Both the position numbers and the translations under genes were made by a program. A stretch of DNA of 64,000 nucleotides from Chrysophaeum taylorii (lineage: Eukaryota; Sar; Pelagophyceae; Pelagomonadales; Pelagomonadaceae), in contig JAQMWT010000015.1 of NCBI GenBank assembly GCA_029834535.1, positions 33,343 through 97,342 on the forward strand, in the 5' to 3' direction. Below the pieces are notes generated by a model. The model saw only the letters and a program-made list of their open reading frames with translations, ran no database searches and was not told the DNA's origin. Within the stretch, counting starts at the first letter, position 1. Each line of letters starts with the position of its first letter. Shown here piece by piece: positions 1-9,539 of the stretch.

Positions 1-1
1 G

Positions 2-688
2 GAGGAGAGGCGTCGCGCTTCCGACGCGGCCGACGCCGCCCGTCGACTTTTGGATAAACTGAGTCGAGACGAGAAGGAGCGGGAACGGCAGATCGTGCGG
101 GACCGGCGCGCTGCCGCGAAGCGCGCCGAGCTCGAGCGGAAGCGCGAGCTGGCGAGCGACGAGAAGCGGCAGCGGGTGAAGGAGCTGGAGGGTCTGGTCG
201 CCGAAGCCGTCGCTCTGGACGCGATCGCGGCGGACGCGGAGAGGGCGCTGCGCGAGGCCGAGAGCGCGGTGGCCGAGACGCCGTCGAAGCGCCGCAGCAA
301 CAAGTCCAAGGGTCACGTCAAGAAGCTCCGGGACCGCTTGGCCGACAAGAAGCGCGCGGCGGAGCGAGAAAAGTCGGCGGCCGTGGAGGCCGCGGCGAGG
401 GCGAAGCGATCGCGCGACGACCTCGCTTGTCCCGAGATCCCCCCTCTTCCGGGGAACCTCTGCTTCGAGAGGCCCGTTCTCCTCGAAACCCCCGCCGAGA
501 TCAAGCGCTTGATCGACCAGGTCCGCCAGACCCTGGGGTCTTCTTCAACCAAAAAAAACAACCTTATCGTCGTCGAGCCCCCGACCGCCGCCAAAGATAA
601 TGGTAGGGCCGCGGCGGCGGCGGCGGCGGCGGCTATCCTTGACGACGACGACGACGACGACGCGGCCTCCGAGCTCCGGAGCCAGTAG
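2..688 (+). CDS. Coiled-coil protein, 5'-truncated by the window edge
   Basis: The frame is open from base 2 to the TAG at 686-688, so the gene begins upstream of the window; no ATG lies in this frame near the edge (the codon at 50 is TTG). The visible ~228 residues are dominated by Arg, Glu, Lys and Ala in long heptad-like stretches, which indicates an extended coiled coil. A Lys-rich stretch (about nt 300-360) and a low-complexity tail with a poly-Ala run (~nt 607-635) followed by a poly-Asp run precede the stop. No catalytic motif is visible and I do not recognise a family. It could be the C-terminal stalk of a cytoskeletal or scaffold protein. GC-rich third positions match the neighbouring genes. 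Confidence 0.6.
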   Translation, partial: EERRRASDAADAARRLLDKLSRDEKERERQIVRDRRAAAKRAELERKRELASDEKRQRVKELEGLVAEAVALDAIAADAERALREAESAVAETPSKRRSNKSKGHVKKLRDRLADKKRAAEREKSAAVEAAARAKRSRDDLACPEIPPLPGNLCFERPVLLETPAEIKRLIDQVRQTLGSSSTKKNNLIVVEPPTAAKDNGRAAAAAAAAAILDDDDDDDAASELRSQ

Positions 689-760
689 GCAGCAAGCACG
701 AAGAATCATAAGAATATTAATTTGATACGCGAGCGTTCAAATTTATCAAATCCAAGCGAG

Positions 761-2692
761 CTAGCGTTGCGGCGCGGTATTCGCCGCCTGCTGCTGGGCG
801 TGCCAGAGATGGGCGTAGAGGCGGCCATCACGAATGAGGTCGTGGTGGGCGCCTCTTTCGACGACCCTGCCGGCATCCAGGACGACGATCTCGTCGGCCT
901 CGGCGACGGTCGTGAGGCGGTGGGCGATGATGAGCGTGGTGCGCTGCGAGGCGTGAGCTTTGAGACGCGCCATTATTTCAGCTTCGGTGTGGGCGTCGAG
1001 GGCCGAGGTGGCCTCGTCGAAGCAACACACCGGCGAGTCCTTGAGGATGGTCCTCGCGAGCGCGACGCGCTGTTTCTCGCCGCCCGACAACTTCAACCCT
1101 CGCTCGCCTACGGCCGTCTCGAAGCCCGACGGAAGAGCAGCGATAGCGTCGTGGACCGCCGCCGCCCGCGCCGCCTCGTAGACCCTCGAGACGGGAGCAT
1201 CGAGGTTGCCGTAGTGGATGTTGTGGAAGATCGAGTTGTTAAACAAGGAGGTCTCCTGCGGGACGACCCCGACCGCGCGCCGGAGCTCGTCGATCGGAAC
1301 GTCGCGGACGTCGGTACCGTCGAGGGAGATGCGCCCGCCGGTGACGTCGTAGAACCGGACCAGGAGCCGCAAGAGCGTGCTCTTGCCGCACCCCGAGCTC
1401 CCGACGATGGCGACGGTCGACCCCGCGGGCACTTCGAACGAAACGCCGCGAAGCACGCGCGCGTCGCCGTACCCGAATCGCACGTCTTCGAACGCGAGGG
1501 TCGGCGGCTTGGGGAACACGACGGCCGCAGCGGAGTTGTTTTTTTCGACAAAAGGAACGACCGTAGTAGCCTTGTTGTCCAGCAAGTCGAGCATCGCCTC
1601 CATGTCGACGATGGCCTGGTGAATTTCGCGGTACACGGTGCCCACGAAATTCAGCGGAACCGAGAGCTGGAACAAGAGGCCGTTGACCAGAACGAGGTCC
1701 CCGACCGTCGCGTTGCCGGCGGCGATCGAGTTCGAGGTCAGGAGCATGAGCCCGGCCAGCCCGACCGCGAAAATCGCCTGCTGGCCAAAGTTGAGGAGGC
1801 TGAGCGTGCGCTGCGTGTCGACGGCCGCCGATTCGTACCTCGCCAAAAAGCCGTCGTATCTCTCTTCCTCGTAGGCTTCGTTCCCAAAGTACTTGACCGC
1901 CTCGTAATTAATGAGGGTGTCGACGGCATGGCCCGAGGCCTGGGCGTCGGCAGCATTCATGCGCTGCCGGATAGGAATCCGGAGCGCCGTGATCTTGACG
2001 GTGTAGACGACGTAGGCCGCGACCGTCGCGAGCGCGGCGGCCGCGTGCTGCGGGCCGAATTTCGCCGACAAAATGGTGGTCACGAGGCAGATCTCGAGGG
2101 CCGTCGGCACCACGTTGAACAAGGTCATCGAAACGAGGTAATTTATGCTTCTCGAGCCGCGGTCGATGACGCGGCTCAGCTGACCCGTGTTCCTGTCGAG
2201 GTGGAACTGGAGCGGGAGCGCGTTGAGGTGGCGGAACACCCCGAGCGCCACGTTCCGTATGGCCTTCTGGGCGACCGTCGCAAACACGACGGTCCTCAGC
2301 TCCTGGGTCAGCGACGCGCCGAGCCGTGCGACGCCGTAAGCGACGAGAAGCGCGGTCGGACCCTCGACCGACACGCTGCCGGCCGCGACGGCCATGTCCA
2401 CGGCCTCCTTGAACATAAATGGCGACGCGATCGTCAGAACCTTCGAGCTCACGAGGAGCCCCACGGCCGTCAGCACGCGTGCCTTGATAGCCGCAGCGTC
2501 CTCGGTCCGCGACGCGATCATCGCCAGGTTGTGGTGCTGGTGCTGCTCGGGACCATCCTTCGCACCAGGCGCCTTTGCCGTCGTTTTCGTCGAGGGCCAC
2601 AGCTGCGACGCGAGGAGCCTGGCGACTTGCTCGGGCCTCGAGGTCGACGCGCGGCGGCGCAGCACCGGCGACAGCGCCCGCATTCCTCTCAT
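761..2692 (-). CDS. ATM1: Mitochondrial ATM1/ABCB7-type ABC half-transporter
   Basis: A 643-residue half-transporter. Family role: the mitochondrial inner-membrane exporter of a glutathione-linked sulfur compound needed for cytosolic iron-sulfur assembly. The transmembrane domain spans about residues 65-365 and contains the ATM1 hallmark [16 protein letters not shown] (168-183). The nucleotide-binding domain follows: Walker [10 protein letters not shown] (431-439), Q-loop VPQE (477-480), signature LSGGEKQR (535-542), Walker [12 protein letters not shown] (556-566) and H-loop IIAHR (588-592). The Arg-rich, acid-poor first ~40 residues fit a mitochondrial targeting peptide. The frame stays open upstream to 3304, but that extension runs antisense through the next gene, so I chose the ATG at 2692 (alternative 2683). 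It shares a 73-bp intergenic region with the divergent coiled-coil gene. Confidence 0.92.
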   Translation of the reverse strand: MRGMRALSPVLRRRASTSRPEQVARLLASQLWPSTKTTAKAPGAKDGPEQHQHHNLAMIASRTEDAAAIKARVLTAVGLLVSSKVLTIASPFMFKEAVDMAVAAGSVSVEGPTALLVAYGVARLGASLTQELRTVVFATVAQKAIRNVALGVFRHLNALPLQFHLDRNTGQLSRVIDRGSRSINYLVSMTLFNVVPTALEICLVTTILSAKFGPQHAAAALATVAAYVVYTVKITALRIPIRQRMNAADAQASGHAVDTLINYEAVKYFGNEAYEEERYDGFLARYESAAVDTQRTLSLLNFGQQAIFAVGLAGLMLLTSNSIAAGNATVGDLVLVNGLLFQLSVPLNFVGTVYREIHQAIVDMEAMLDLLDNKATTVVPFVEKNNSAAAVVFPKPPTLAFEDVRFGYGDARVLRGVSFEVPAGSTVAIVGSSGCGKSTLLRLLVRFYDVTGGRISLDGTDVRDVPIDELRRAVGVVPQETSLFNNSIFHNIHYGNLDAPVSRVYEAARAAAVHDAIAALPSGFETAVGERGLKLSGGEKQRVALARTILKDSPVCCFDEATSALDAHTEAEIMARLKAHASQRTTLIIAHRLTTVAEADEIVVLDAGRVVERGAHHDLIRDGRLYAHLWHAQQQAANTAPQR

Positions 2693-2765
2693 CGGACGTT
2701 CGTTCGTTCGTTCGTTCGTTCGTTCAACGGACCTCTTCTTGGACCACCACCGCCGAAACAAAACA
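2693..2765. promoter_or_regulatory. Compact divergent promoter with (CGTT)7
   Basis: Only 73 bp separate the start codons of the ABC transporter (minus) and the coiled-coil gene (plus), so both must be driven from here or from inside each other. The segment contains seven perfect CGTT units (2697-2724) and then an A-rich leader ending at the plus-strand ATG. No TATA box is visible. Confidence 0.5.
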
Positions 2766-3575
2766 ATGGAGGACTCTACCGTTCTCCTGCGGCGTCTGCG
2801 GGAAGCCGAGGAGGTGGCCCGCGTGACGCGGCTGCGACTCGCCAAGGTCGAGGAAAACGCGGCGATCGACGCGAGGGCGCGGGAGGGCCAGCTGAAGCGC
2901 GCGCGCATCATGGAACACCAGCTCTCAGAAATAAAAAAAGACAACGACCACAAGAGTCGCGAGCTCGAGGTCGCACGGGCGCGGGCCGACGCGCTGCAGC
3001 GCCAACTCGACAGAGAACGGGCGCAACGCCTCCACGACATCCACGCGGCCTTCAGGGCCGCCGGAACCAACGCCGCGGCGGTCGGAGACCTGAGGGACCT
3101 CGAGAAGACTTGCCGCGAACAGCACCACGATCTCGAGCTCCTCCGCGATAGGTGCGACGCCCTCGAGGCGGCTGTCCAAGCGCACCACCGGAACCTCGCC
3201 GCGACGGTCGCCGACAACGCTCGGCAGTATCGAGAAAACGAGCGTCTCGCGACCCGCCTTTTGATGCTCGAGACAGCTCTCTTGGCCGCCGACGAACGGA
3301 CCACTAAGCTCAGGCGTCTCCGGGACGACCAAAAAACTCAGATTTCGAGGCTTCGCACCGACCTCGTCCGCATCGCGAGGACCCACTCGGAAACGTCCAC
3401 CATCTTGCCGACGACGACGACGACGCCAAAGGGAAGGGTCGACACACCCTCGACCCTCATGGAGGCGATCGCGGCCTCCAACGCCCTCGCGGGCCACGCC
3501 AAGGCCTTCTACTCCGACCCTGCCCACCTTCCTGACCTCGGGGTTTTCAATCGTAAACAAATGGTAAACGAATGA
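2766..3575 (+). CDS. Coiled-coil protein of unknown function
   Basis: A 269-residue protein starting at the ATG at 2766, which sits in an A-rich AACAATGG context. Residues ~5-215 are almost uninterrupted heptad-type sequence rich in Leu, Arg, Glu and Ala, with several LxxRxxxL spacings. The remaining tail has a Thr run encoded by an ACG repeat (about nt 3410-3430) and a short non-helical C-terminus. No membrane segment, signal peptide or enzyme motif is visible. The ORF reading in from 2394 is only the shadow of the divergent transporter. A ciliary, centrosomal or golgin-like scaffold is possible, but nothing in the sequence decides it. Confidence 0.7.
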   Translation: MEDSTVLLRRLREAEEVARVTRLRLAKVEENAAIDARAREGQLKRARIMEHQLSEIKKDNDHKSRELEVARARADALQRQLDRERAQRLHDIHAAFRAAGTNAAAVGDLRDLEKTCREQHHDLELLRDRCDALEAAVQAHHRNLAATVADNARQYRENERLATRLLMLETALLAADERTTKLRRLRDDQKTQISRLRTDLVRIARTHSETSTILPTTTTTPKGRVDTPSTLMEAIAASNALAGHAKAFYSDPAHLPDLGVFNRKQMVNE

Positions 3576-4286
3576 GGGTAAACGAATTCATTTTTATGAA
3601 GGGGACGAGGGTTTGGGGAGGCGATTTGATTTATTTGTTCGGGGCTGCTTAACCACCGCGTTATATATATACCGTGTGCCTCCTTTATTTTCGCGGAACG
3701 CTGACTTTCGGAATCTTTTTTTTTTTACGTCCGTTGCGTGGTCGGTCGTCTCTAAGATTTAAAAAAAACTTATGGGGGGGGGTCAGCGGTCAGGTGTTGG
3801 CCCATATTGAATGAATGAATGAATGAATGAATGAATGACTAAAGAAATAAAACGCCCCCGCTGTGACGCGATTCGGGGTTCAGGTGAACGCGAACAAAAG
3901 CCAGTCCCGCGCAGGGGGCGTCGCGCGCGGCCGTGCAAGGAAGAAGGAGGTGATAGCGGCCCGACCGTTGTTTGCGACGTTGGTTGGCCACAACAAAATC
4001 AACAACAACAACAACAACAACAACTAAAGGCGCGCCGCAATCTCTCTCTCTCTCTCTCTCTCTCTGTCGCGCGCTCTCGAGTTCACACATGGGGGTCGCA
4101 CATATCATATCGCGGTAGAGGCACGAAGGAGAAGCATATGAAGGAAGGAAGAAGAGGGGTGTGTGTGTGTGTTGTTGGGAGCGCCGGCGAAGCACATATT
4201 CTCCTGCAAGCAATTCGCAAAGTCGGCTGGGCACATGCAAAGAAGAAGAGAACCGCCGTGGCAGGAGCGTCATAAAAACGGAGGTT
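3576..4286. repeat. Intergenic region with four microsatellites between convergent genes
   Basis: There is no convincing gene in this 0.7-kb stretch between two convergent genes. It contains a GAAT repeat (~3808-3838), a CAA repeat (~3996-4023), a CT repeat (~4042-4066) and a short GT repeat (~4157-4172). A TATATATATA run near 3663 is more likely 3'-flank AT-richness than a promoter, since both flanking genes end here. Confidence 0.6.
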
Positions 4287-6182
4287 CTAGAGGAGGAAAG
4301 GGTCGAGGTCGATGTCGTTGAAGAACTCGAAGAAGGGGATGGAGGCGAGGAGGGTGGGGCCGCCCGGCATCTGGAGGACGGCGCGGAGGCTGTCGTCGCT
4401 GTCGGTGGCCAGCTGGTGGACGGCCTGGACGGCGTGTTGGCGGGCCTTCTGAGGGGCGTTGACGCGCGTGGCGAGGCGGACGAGCGGCGCGAGCGCGCCG
4501 CACTGGACGATGACGGCGCGGTTCTCGGCGTGGTTGTGCGTGAGATACCGCAGCGCGGCCGCCGCCTTCTCGCGGGCGCGCTCGGTAATGCGCTCGCCGT
4601 CCTCGGCGGCGGAAACCATGGCAACGAGCGGCGGGACCTGCGCGGGGGGCTCGAAACGCGGCGCGAAATAAGGACGACGCACGGCGCCAGCTCTGACGAT
4701 CTCGGCGGCCGCGGCCGCGCGGCCTGCGCGTCGCGTCGTGAACGAAGATGCGACGAGGACACGCACCGACGTAGCCGCCGCCGGCGAGGTTGGCGAGCGC
4801 GCCGGCGGCGTTCTCGCGGCCGCGGAGGGCGCCGCGCTCGAGGAGGCGCGCCTGCGCGAGGGTCGCGACGCGGAGGGCGAAACGACGCACCAAGAGTGGG
4901 AGCGCCCCCGCTTCGACGATGAGGCGCTTGGGGCAGGGCCGGTCGGTATCGTGGACGGGGCTGGCGACGAAGGGCGAGCGGCGGTCGTGTCGGTCGGCGG
5001 CGAGGTTGGAGAGCGCGGCGGCGGCGTTCTCGGCGCCGCGGCCGAGGAGGCTCGCGCGGCGTCGACCGCGGGGCTCGTCGCGGTCGCGGGGCTGCGGCGA
5101 ACAACAAAAGGGCGTCGGTACAGCGAGACGGGCGAGACGCACGTCGTTGAGGTGCGAGTCGAGGAGCTCGACGAGGGCCGGGATGGCGTTGGCGGCAGCG
5201 ATCGCGAGCTTGGCCGCGTCGTCGCGGGCGGCCATGTTGGCGATCGCCTGGGCGGCCTTGTCGCGGCCGCGCGCCTCGACGCGGTTGTCGTCGTTTCGAA
5301 CGATGGCGACGAGCCTTTCGATGCCGCCCTTGTCGCGGATGGTGTTGCGGCACTGGAGCTCGCGAGCGAGCTGGCAGAGAGCGCGCGCCGCGGCCGACCG
5401 CATGCGCGGCACGTAGTCGTCGGCCCTCGTCTCGTCCGGCATCGCATAGCGTCGCCGCCTGCGTCGCCGCCGCCGCCGCCGATGCTGCGGCGAGATGTCC
5501 GTATCGTCGTCGTCGTCGTCGTCGATCGCCAGGTGGTCGATCAAGCATTCGACGGCACCCTGCGGTACGGTCGCGAATCCGGATCGGGATAGCGCACCGT
5601 CTGGCCGACGGCGCGGCGATTCGCGGCCGAACAGTGCGCGACGACCGAAATGGCCAGCGCAGATCTAAACGACCGCTCGGCGCGGCCGACGAGCCCGTCG
5701 AGGATGTGGCCGTCGCCGGGCGAGAGGCGCTTGGAGAAGCGGCGCGGGAGCTCGAGCGCCGAGGCCTGCGCGCGACGTCGTCCTCGGGTTCCGCGACGGT
5801 GACGACGTACCAGCCGCACGAGCGCTTTGCGAGGAACCTCGTCGAGGGTCGAGGACGGCACGGAACAGCGCAGGAACGGGCAGGGCCAGGGCCACCGCGC
5901 CCCGTAGGTCTCGCGGCACACGCAAGACAGCCTCGCGAGGTCGCGGGCGTCGAGCGTGATCGCGCTGGCGTGCATGAGCGACTCGACGAGCGCTGCGCGG
6001 GACCAGACGCGGTGGACCGCGCTGTTTTCGTCGCCGCGCTTGCGGCGGAGCCGTCCGCCGCTGGTGCGCGCCCACCTGGCCTCGGGGAGCGGCGTCACCG
6101 ACGTCGTCGCCGATGCCGCGTCCGACGACTCGACAGCGGTGGCTAATGATTTCCTTGGCGATCTGGGAGAGGATATTCCCAT
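4287..6182 (-). CDS. F-box-like / armadillo-repeat protein, six exons with very short introns
   Basis: Six exons (5811..6182, 5598..5765, 5143..5559, 4767..5091, 4683..4723, 4287..4637) join in frame to 557 residues. Introns are 45, 38, 51, 43 and 45 nt. They begin GTGCGT, GTGCGC or GTACGT and end CGCAG, and splicing restores armadillo repeats that are split between frames in the genomic sequence. The N-terminal exon has an F-box-like segment (TLDARDLARLSCVCRETYG). The rest holds armadillo repeats with hallmarks such as IPALVELL, ENAAGALANLA and AGALAPLVRL, interrupted by a poly-Asp/poly-Arg insert encoded near 5450-5530. F-box plus armadillo suggests a substrate adaptor of an SCF-type ubiquitin ligase. 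The ATG at 6182 has a good context (GCCATGG); one at 6302 is an alternative. Exon 4 may hide another small intron. Confidence 0.75.
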
Positions 6183-6719
6183 GGCGATGTCCTGCCTCGT
6201 GGCTTGCGTCCACGCGGGTCCCAACGAGTGCCGGTGGTGGTGCTGTTTGTTGCACGAGCGCACGGCGGTGTCTCCTTCCTGCGCGGCGGCGAGGACGCAC
6301 ATACATATCTCCACGGCTCGGGCGAATGGGGACGGGGTCAACAACAGGAGAGGTGGGGTCGCTTACCGCTTTCCCAGAGGCGCGCTCTAGCGTTGCGTCG
6401 CGCCGGTCGCGCGTGAGTCGATCGGGATGCGCTGCCGAGAGTGACAAAACCTGGGTGTCTTCTTGATAAAACCCTTTTTTATTCAGCCCGAGGTGACGTC
6501 ATGTAACATCCCGAGCGTAACCCCTATCTTGAGAAGAAGAATAAGGGTAAGGAATCACGAGTTCTTTCTTTCCTTGTGGTTCATTTCATTTCATTTCATT
6601 TTATTCAGAACGTGGGGGTGGTCTTGTTGTCGGCGCGCGCAAAGCACAAAACCGTCGGAAGGAAGGAAGGAAGGAAGGAAGGAAGGAAGGACCCCCAGTT
6701 TCCAAGTTCAAGGAGCAAA
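6183..6719. promoter_or_regulatory. Divergent promoter region with a palindromic CRE
   Basis: This segment lies between the divergent F-box/armadillo and SNARE genes. It contains a perfect CRE-type palindrome TGACGTCA at 6494-6501, the classic target of bZIP factors, and a bZIP gene lies 1.5 kb away. Nearby are three TTTCATTTCA-like units (~6583-6600) and a GGAA repeat (~6657-6690) close to the SNARE start. Whether the CRE is used is inference. Confidence 0.4.
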
Positions 6720-7814
6720 ATGATGCACGGGGTTTCGTCGTCGTCGTCCGCCGAGGCGGCGCGCGACCGGTCTGGGCTGCGGGCCGTGTCCGAGGCGCGC
6801 GAGGTGGGACTCCAGACGGTGGGCAAGTTGGACGCGCAGGGGGAGACGATCCGGCACGCGCAGACGGCGGTGGATTCGAACCAGCATCTGATCGACAAGT
6901 CGGGGCGGGTGGTGCGCGGGATGACGTGGTGGGGGTGGGTGCAAAACGCGTTCTCGTCTCCGCCGGCGCCGCCAGAGCCGCAGCCGCGCGCGACCCGGCG
7001 GACGCCCCCCGCGGTGTCGCGCGAAGCGCCGGCCGGGCTCGTTCGGCACGCGAGCGTCGTCGCGGCCCCGCGCGAGGCGGCGTCGTCGTCGCGGCCGCGA
7101 GACGCGCGGCTGCGCGAGCAGCAGGAGTACCTCGGCGAGCTGAGCCAGGGCCTCGAGGAGCTGCTGGAGGTCGGGGGGGCGATCGGCGAGCGGGTCGAGG
7201 AGCAGGCGGAGGCGGTCCCAAAGCTGCACGCGAGCGTCGAGCACCTGTGGCAGTCGACGAGGCACGTGACGCGGCAGGCGGGCCGGGTGATGGAGTCGTA
7301 CGCGACGCGGGCGACGCCCAAGCTGCTGTGCCACGTGGCGCTCCGCGAGGTCGAGTCGCGGCGGTATGTGCGGGCGCGCGGCGACGTGGTCGCGCTGTCG
7401 GACGAGGTCGACGTGCTCCGAGCGACGTGTCGGTTCGCTCTTTATGAGAAGCGCGCCCACCTCCTCGGGCTCCAGAGCACGGTGTCCAAGCTCTACGTCG
7501 GGATCACCTTTTCGGGCGCGATCAAGTGCGCCGCCACGCGGTTCGGGCGGTGGGAGGAGTTCGACATCGATCTGACGCGGCCAAACGCGACGCCGATCCT
7601 GTGCGTCGCGGCCAACTTTGGCGCGGGGTGCTGGATTCGCGTCGAGGCAAGAGAGGGGCGACTCCTCCCTGCCGAGCCCCGGACTTGCGCTCAGGCCGTA
7701 AATCGCGCGGCCAAGTTCGAGATCGTCGTGCTGGACGACGTCTACGCCCCCCCCGCCTACGCCGAGGAGATTCTCTCGAGGAGAGGTCAGCCGCCCCCCC
7801 CCTTGGTAAAATAA
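6720..7814 (+). CDS. SNAP-25/SNAP-29-like Qb+Qc SNARE protein with extra C-terminal domain
   Basis: A 364-residue protein. Residues ~20-75 form a Qb-SNARE motif with the pattern G-L-Q-T-V-G-K-L-D-A-Q-G-E-T and a glutamine at the expected zero layer, ending in VRGM as in SNAP-25 relatives. A second helical SNARE-like segment (Qc) lies at about residues 135-195. The linker is rich in Pro, Ser and Ala, and there is no C-terminal membrane anchor. Such proteins supply two helices to the four-helix membrane-fusion bundle. The unusual part is the ~150-residue C-terminal domain after the second SNARE helix, which I do not recognise. Tandem ATGs occur at 6720 and 6723. Single exon. Confidence 0.72.
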   Translation: MMHGVSSSSSAEAARDRSGLRAVSEAREVGLQTVGKLDAQGETIRHAQTAVDSNQHLIDKSGRVVRGMTWWGWVQNAFSSPPAPPEPQPRATRRTPPAVSREAPAGLVRHASVVAAPREAASSSRPRDARLREQQEYLGELSQGLEELLEVGGAIGERVEEQAEAVPKLHASVEHLWQSTRHVTRQAGRVMESYATRATPKLLCHVALREVESRRYVRARGDVVALSDEVDVLRATCRFALYEKRAHLLGLQSTVSKLYVGITFSGAIKCAATRFGRWEEFDIDLTRPNATPILCVAANFGAGCWIRVEAREGRLLPAEPRTCAQAVNRAAKFEIVVLDDVYAPPAYAEEILSRRGQPPPPLVK

Positions 7815-7970
7815 GACCCGCCCACCACCACCTGGATGATGAAACCGTCCGGAATGGGTGGCCAGCAGCAGCTGGCTTCCCTAAGAAGAGCCGGAGACGT
7901 GGGAAAGTCAACAAAAACAAATGGACTTCAAATCAAAGTTCAAGTGCAACCCTCATCATGTCAAGGCGCA

Positions 7971-7978
7971 TGACGTGG
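7971..7978 (+). promoter_or_regulatory. CRE/G-box hybrid TGACGTGG just upstream of the bZIP gene
   Basis: An ACGT-core bZIP-type site lies 22 bp before the bZIP-PAS start codon. Autoregulation is conceivable but is only inferred from position and motif. Confidence 0.3.
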
Positions 7979-8000
7979 GTCAGGTAGCGCAACAACACAG

Positions 8001-8783
8001 ATGGAAGGCGAAAGTCTCGACGCGAAGAAGCGGGCGAAGCGCGAGGCGAACCGACGGTCGGCGCAGCTGAGTCGCGCGCGGAAAAAGGCGTACGTCGAAG
8101 ACCTCAAGGCGAAGAACAACGAATACGCGCGGTGCGAGGTAATTCTTGCGTGTCACCCCGACATGGTCGTCGCCTTCGACGCCGCCGGGACGATCGAGTT
8201 CGCGAACCCGCGGGCGTGCTTAGAGCTCGGGTACGCTTCCGACGAGCTCGAGGGTCTTTGCTTCTTCGATATGCTCGACGACGGCGCGCGACTCCGATTT
8301 CAGAGTTCTCTCCAGCGCGTCATGAGCCGACCAAACTGCCGCGTTCCCCTGCACATCGAGACCCCCGTCGAGCTGACCACCAAGTCGGGCCGGAGCCTCG
8401 GGGTCGACGTGACGGCGCAGTGCACGCGGACCGACGATCCGGGACATTGGACCGTCGTCTGTTCGGCGAGACCTCGCACGGCCTCCGAATCGCTTAACGT
8501 CTTCGCCCTTGCGGCGACGGCCGTCGCCGATGACCACCCCAAGGAGAAGAAACCCTGCCTCCGCGACCTCCGGCCACCCCTCTGCAATATCAAGACCCCC
8601 ACCATTCCCGACAGACCACTCGACCAGGACCCCCCCTCGGGCCCCCTCAACGTCTTCGCCCTGGCCCTCGCGGCGGCGAACCTCGAGCCCGTCGACACCT
8701 CGGCCACGACGACCACGTCGAACAAAACGACGACGACCCAAAAAACGCCCCCCATCGCGTCGTCCTGGAGTGTGGGCTTTTAA
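8001..8783 (+). CDS. bZIP-PAS transcription factor
   Basis: A 260-residue protein. The basic region at about residues 10-30 has the N-x2-SA-x2-SR signature (NRRSAQLSR). It is followed by a short leucine-zipper-like stretch and then a PAS domain (~48-160) containing the FANPRACLELGY segment and a GHWTVVCSARP ending. The LOV flavin-binding GxNCRFLQ motif is absent, so this is not an aureochrome; the ligand, if any, is unknown. bZIP-PAS fusions are characteristic of stramenopiles. The C-terminal ~100 residues are low-complexity and contain a duplicated LNVFALA segment (about residues 165 and 215), perhaps an activation or interaction motif. Single exon. Confidence 0.85.
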   Translation: MEGESLDAKKRAKREANRRSAQLSRARKKAYVEDLKAKNNEYARCEVILACHPDMVVAFDAAGTIEFANPRACLELGYASDELEGLCFFDMLDDGARLRFQSSLQRVMSRPNCRVPLHIETPVELTTKSGRSLGVDVTAQCTRTDDPGHWTVVCSARPRTASESLNVFALAATAVADDHPKEKKPCLRDLRPPLCNIKTPTIPDRPLDQDPPSGPLNVFALALAAANLEPVDTSATTTTSNKTTTTQKTPPIASSWSVGF

Positions 8784-8951
8784 TCAATCCTTAGCACCGG
8801 AACAAAACAAAACAAAACAATCTCCGTCGTCTGTTCCTGTTCTACACCAGGTGGTGGTAGTTGGTTGGTGGGTGGGTGGGTCCCAGATTGAAGCGTATCC
8901 GAGGGATATCCGCTTGAACGGACGGACAGACAAACACGACAGAAGAAGAAG

Positions 8952-9509
8952 ATGTTGGGACTAGTGGTGGTGGTGGTGGTGGTCCGAGGCTTCAAGTTTG
9001 GCGGCGGCGGCGGCGTGATGCCCCGCCGCGGCGGGATCGCGCGCATGGCCATCGAGGAGCGCCTCCTCGACGACGACGAGTGCCCTGTCGGCGAGCTGAA
9101 CGTGGCCCTCGCCGAGCGCGACGCGCTCCGCATGAGTCTCGCGGAAGCGAGGCAAGCCCTCGACAGGAGCGTCGCCGAGCGCCAACTCCTCGCGGCGAGC
9201 CTCCAGGTGACCGAAGCGACGCTCGCCGAGTACAGAGCTCTCATCGATGACCTCAACCTCCGGGTATCGAAGGGGATCGGCGGCCCGCGCAAACGGACCA
9301 AAAAAATGATGCGCGACGAGATCTTGGCCGAGTTGCTCAAGCCGATGATGCCTCTCGACGAGTACGAGGCCAAGCTCAAGGATATCCCGACGATGGACAC
9401 CATGGACGACCAGCTCGACGCGAGAATCGCAGACCTCCTCGCTTTCGCGGCCGAGTGGCACGACGACGCGCGCTCCGTCATCCTGGCTGCCTTGCAAGAC
9501 AATAAATAA
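8952..9509 (+). CDS. Small coiled-coil protein, unknown
   Basis: Up to 185 residues from the ATG at 8952. The first 22 residues come from a GTG/GGC microsatellite (poly-Val, poly-Gly), so translation may really begin at 9018 or 9045, giving 163 or 154 residues. Residues ~50-100 form a heptad coiled coil, followed by a basic patch RKRTKKMMRDE and an acidic, helical C-terminus. No known domain is recognised. It converges on the Erv46-like gene, with only 30 bp between the stop codons. Confidence 0.6.
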   Translation: MLGLVVVVVVVRGFKFGGGGGVMPRRGGIARMAIEERLLDDDECPVGELNVALAERDALRMSLAEARQALDRSVAERQLLAASLQVTEATLAEYRALIDDLNLRVSKGIGGPRKRTKKMMRDEILAELLKPMMPLDEYEAKLKDIPTMDTMDDQLDARIADLLAFAAEWHDDARSVILAALQDNK

Positions 9510-9538
9510 ATTTACACCACACCACCACGGTGTAAATT
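9509..9538. terminator. Perfect 10-bp stem-loop between two convergent genes
   Basis: Arms AATTTACACC (9509-9518) and GGTGTAAATT (9529-9538) are exact reverse complements around a 10-nt CA-rich loop. They fill the gap between a plus-strand stop (9507-9509) and a minus-strand stop (9540-9542). An AATAAA lies at 9501-9506 on the plus strand. The symmetry suits a shared bidirectional 3'-end signal, but function is inferred. Confidence 0.45.
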
Positions 9539-9539
9539 A

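Noticed and set aside
722-3151. An 809-codon plus-strand open frame
   Set aside because: It is antisense to the ABC transporter. Its Arg/Asp-rich product has no domain and arises from GC-rich codon complementarity.
2693-3304. N-terminal extension of the ABC transporter frame to 3304
   Set aside because: It runs antisense through the coiled-coil gene and encodes Ser/Arg-rich sequence not seen in ATM1 proteins; the ATG at 2692 gives normal length.
8001-8783. Aureochrome (blue-light receptor) identity for the bZIP-PAS gene
   Set aside because: The PAS domain lacks the flavin-binding cysteine motif of LOV domains.
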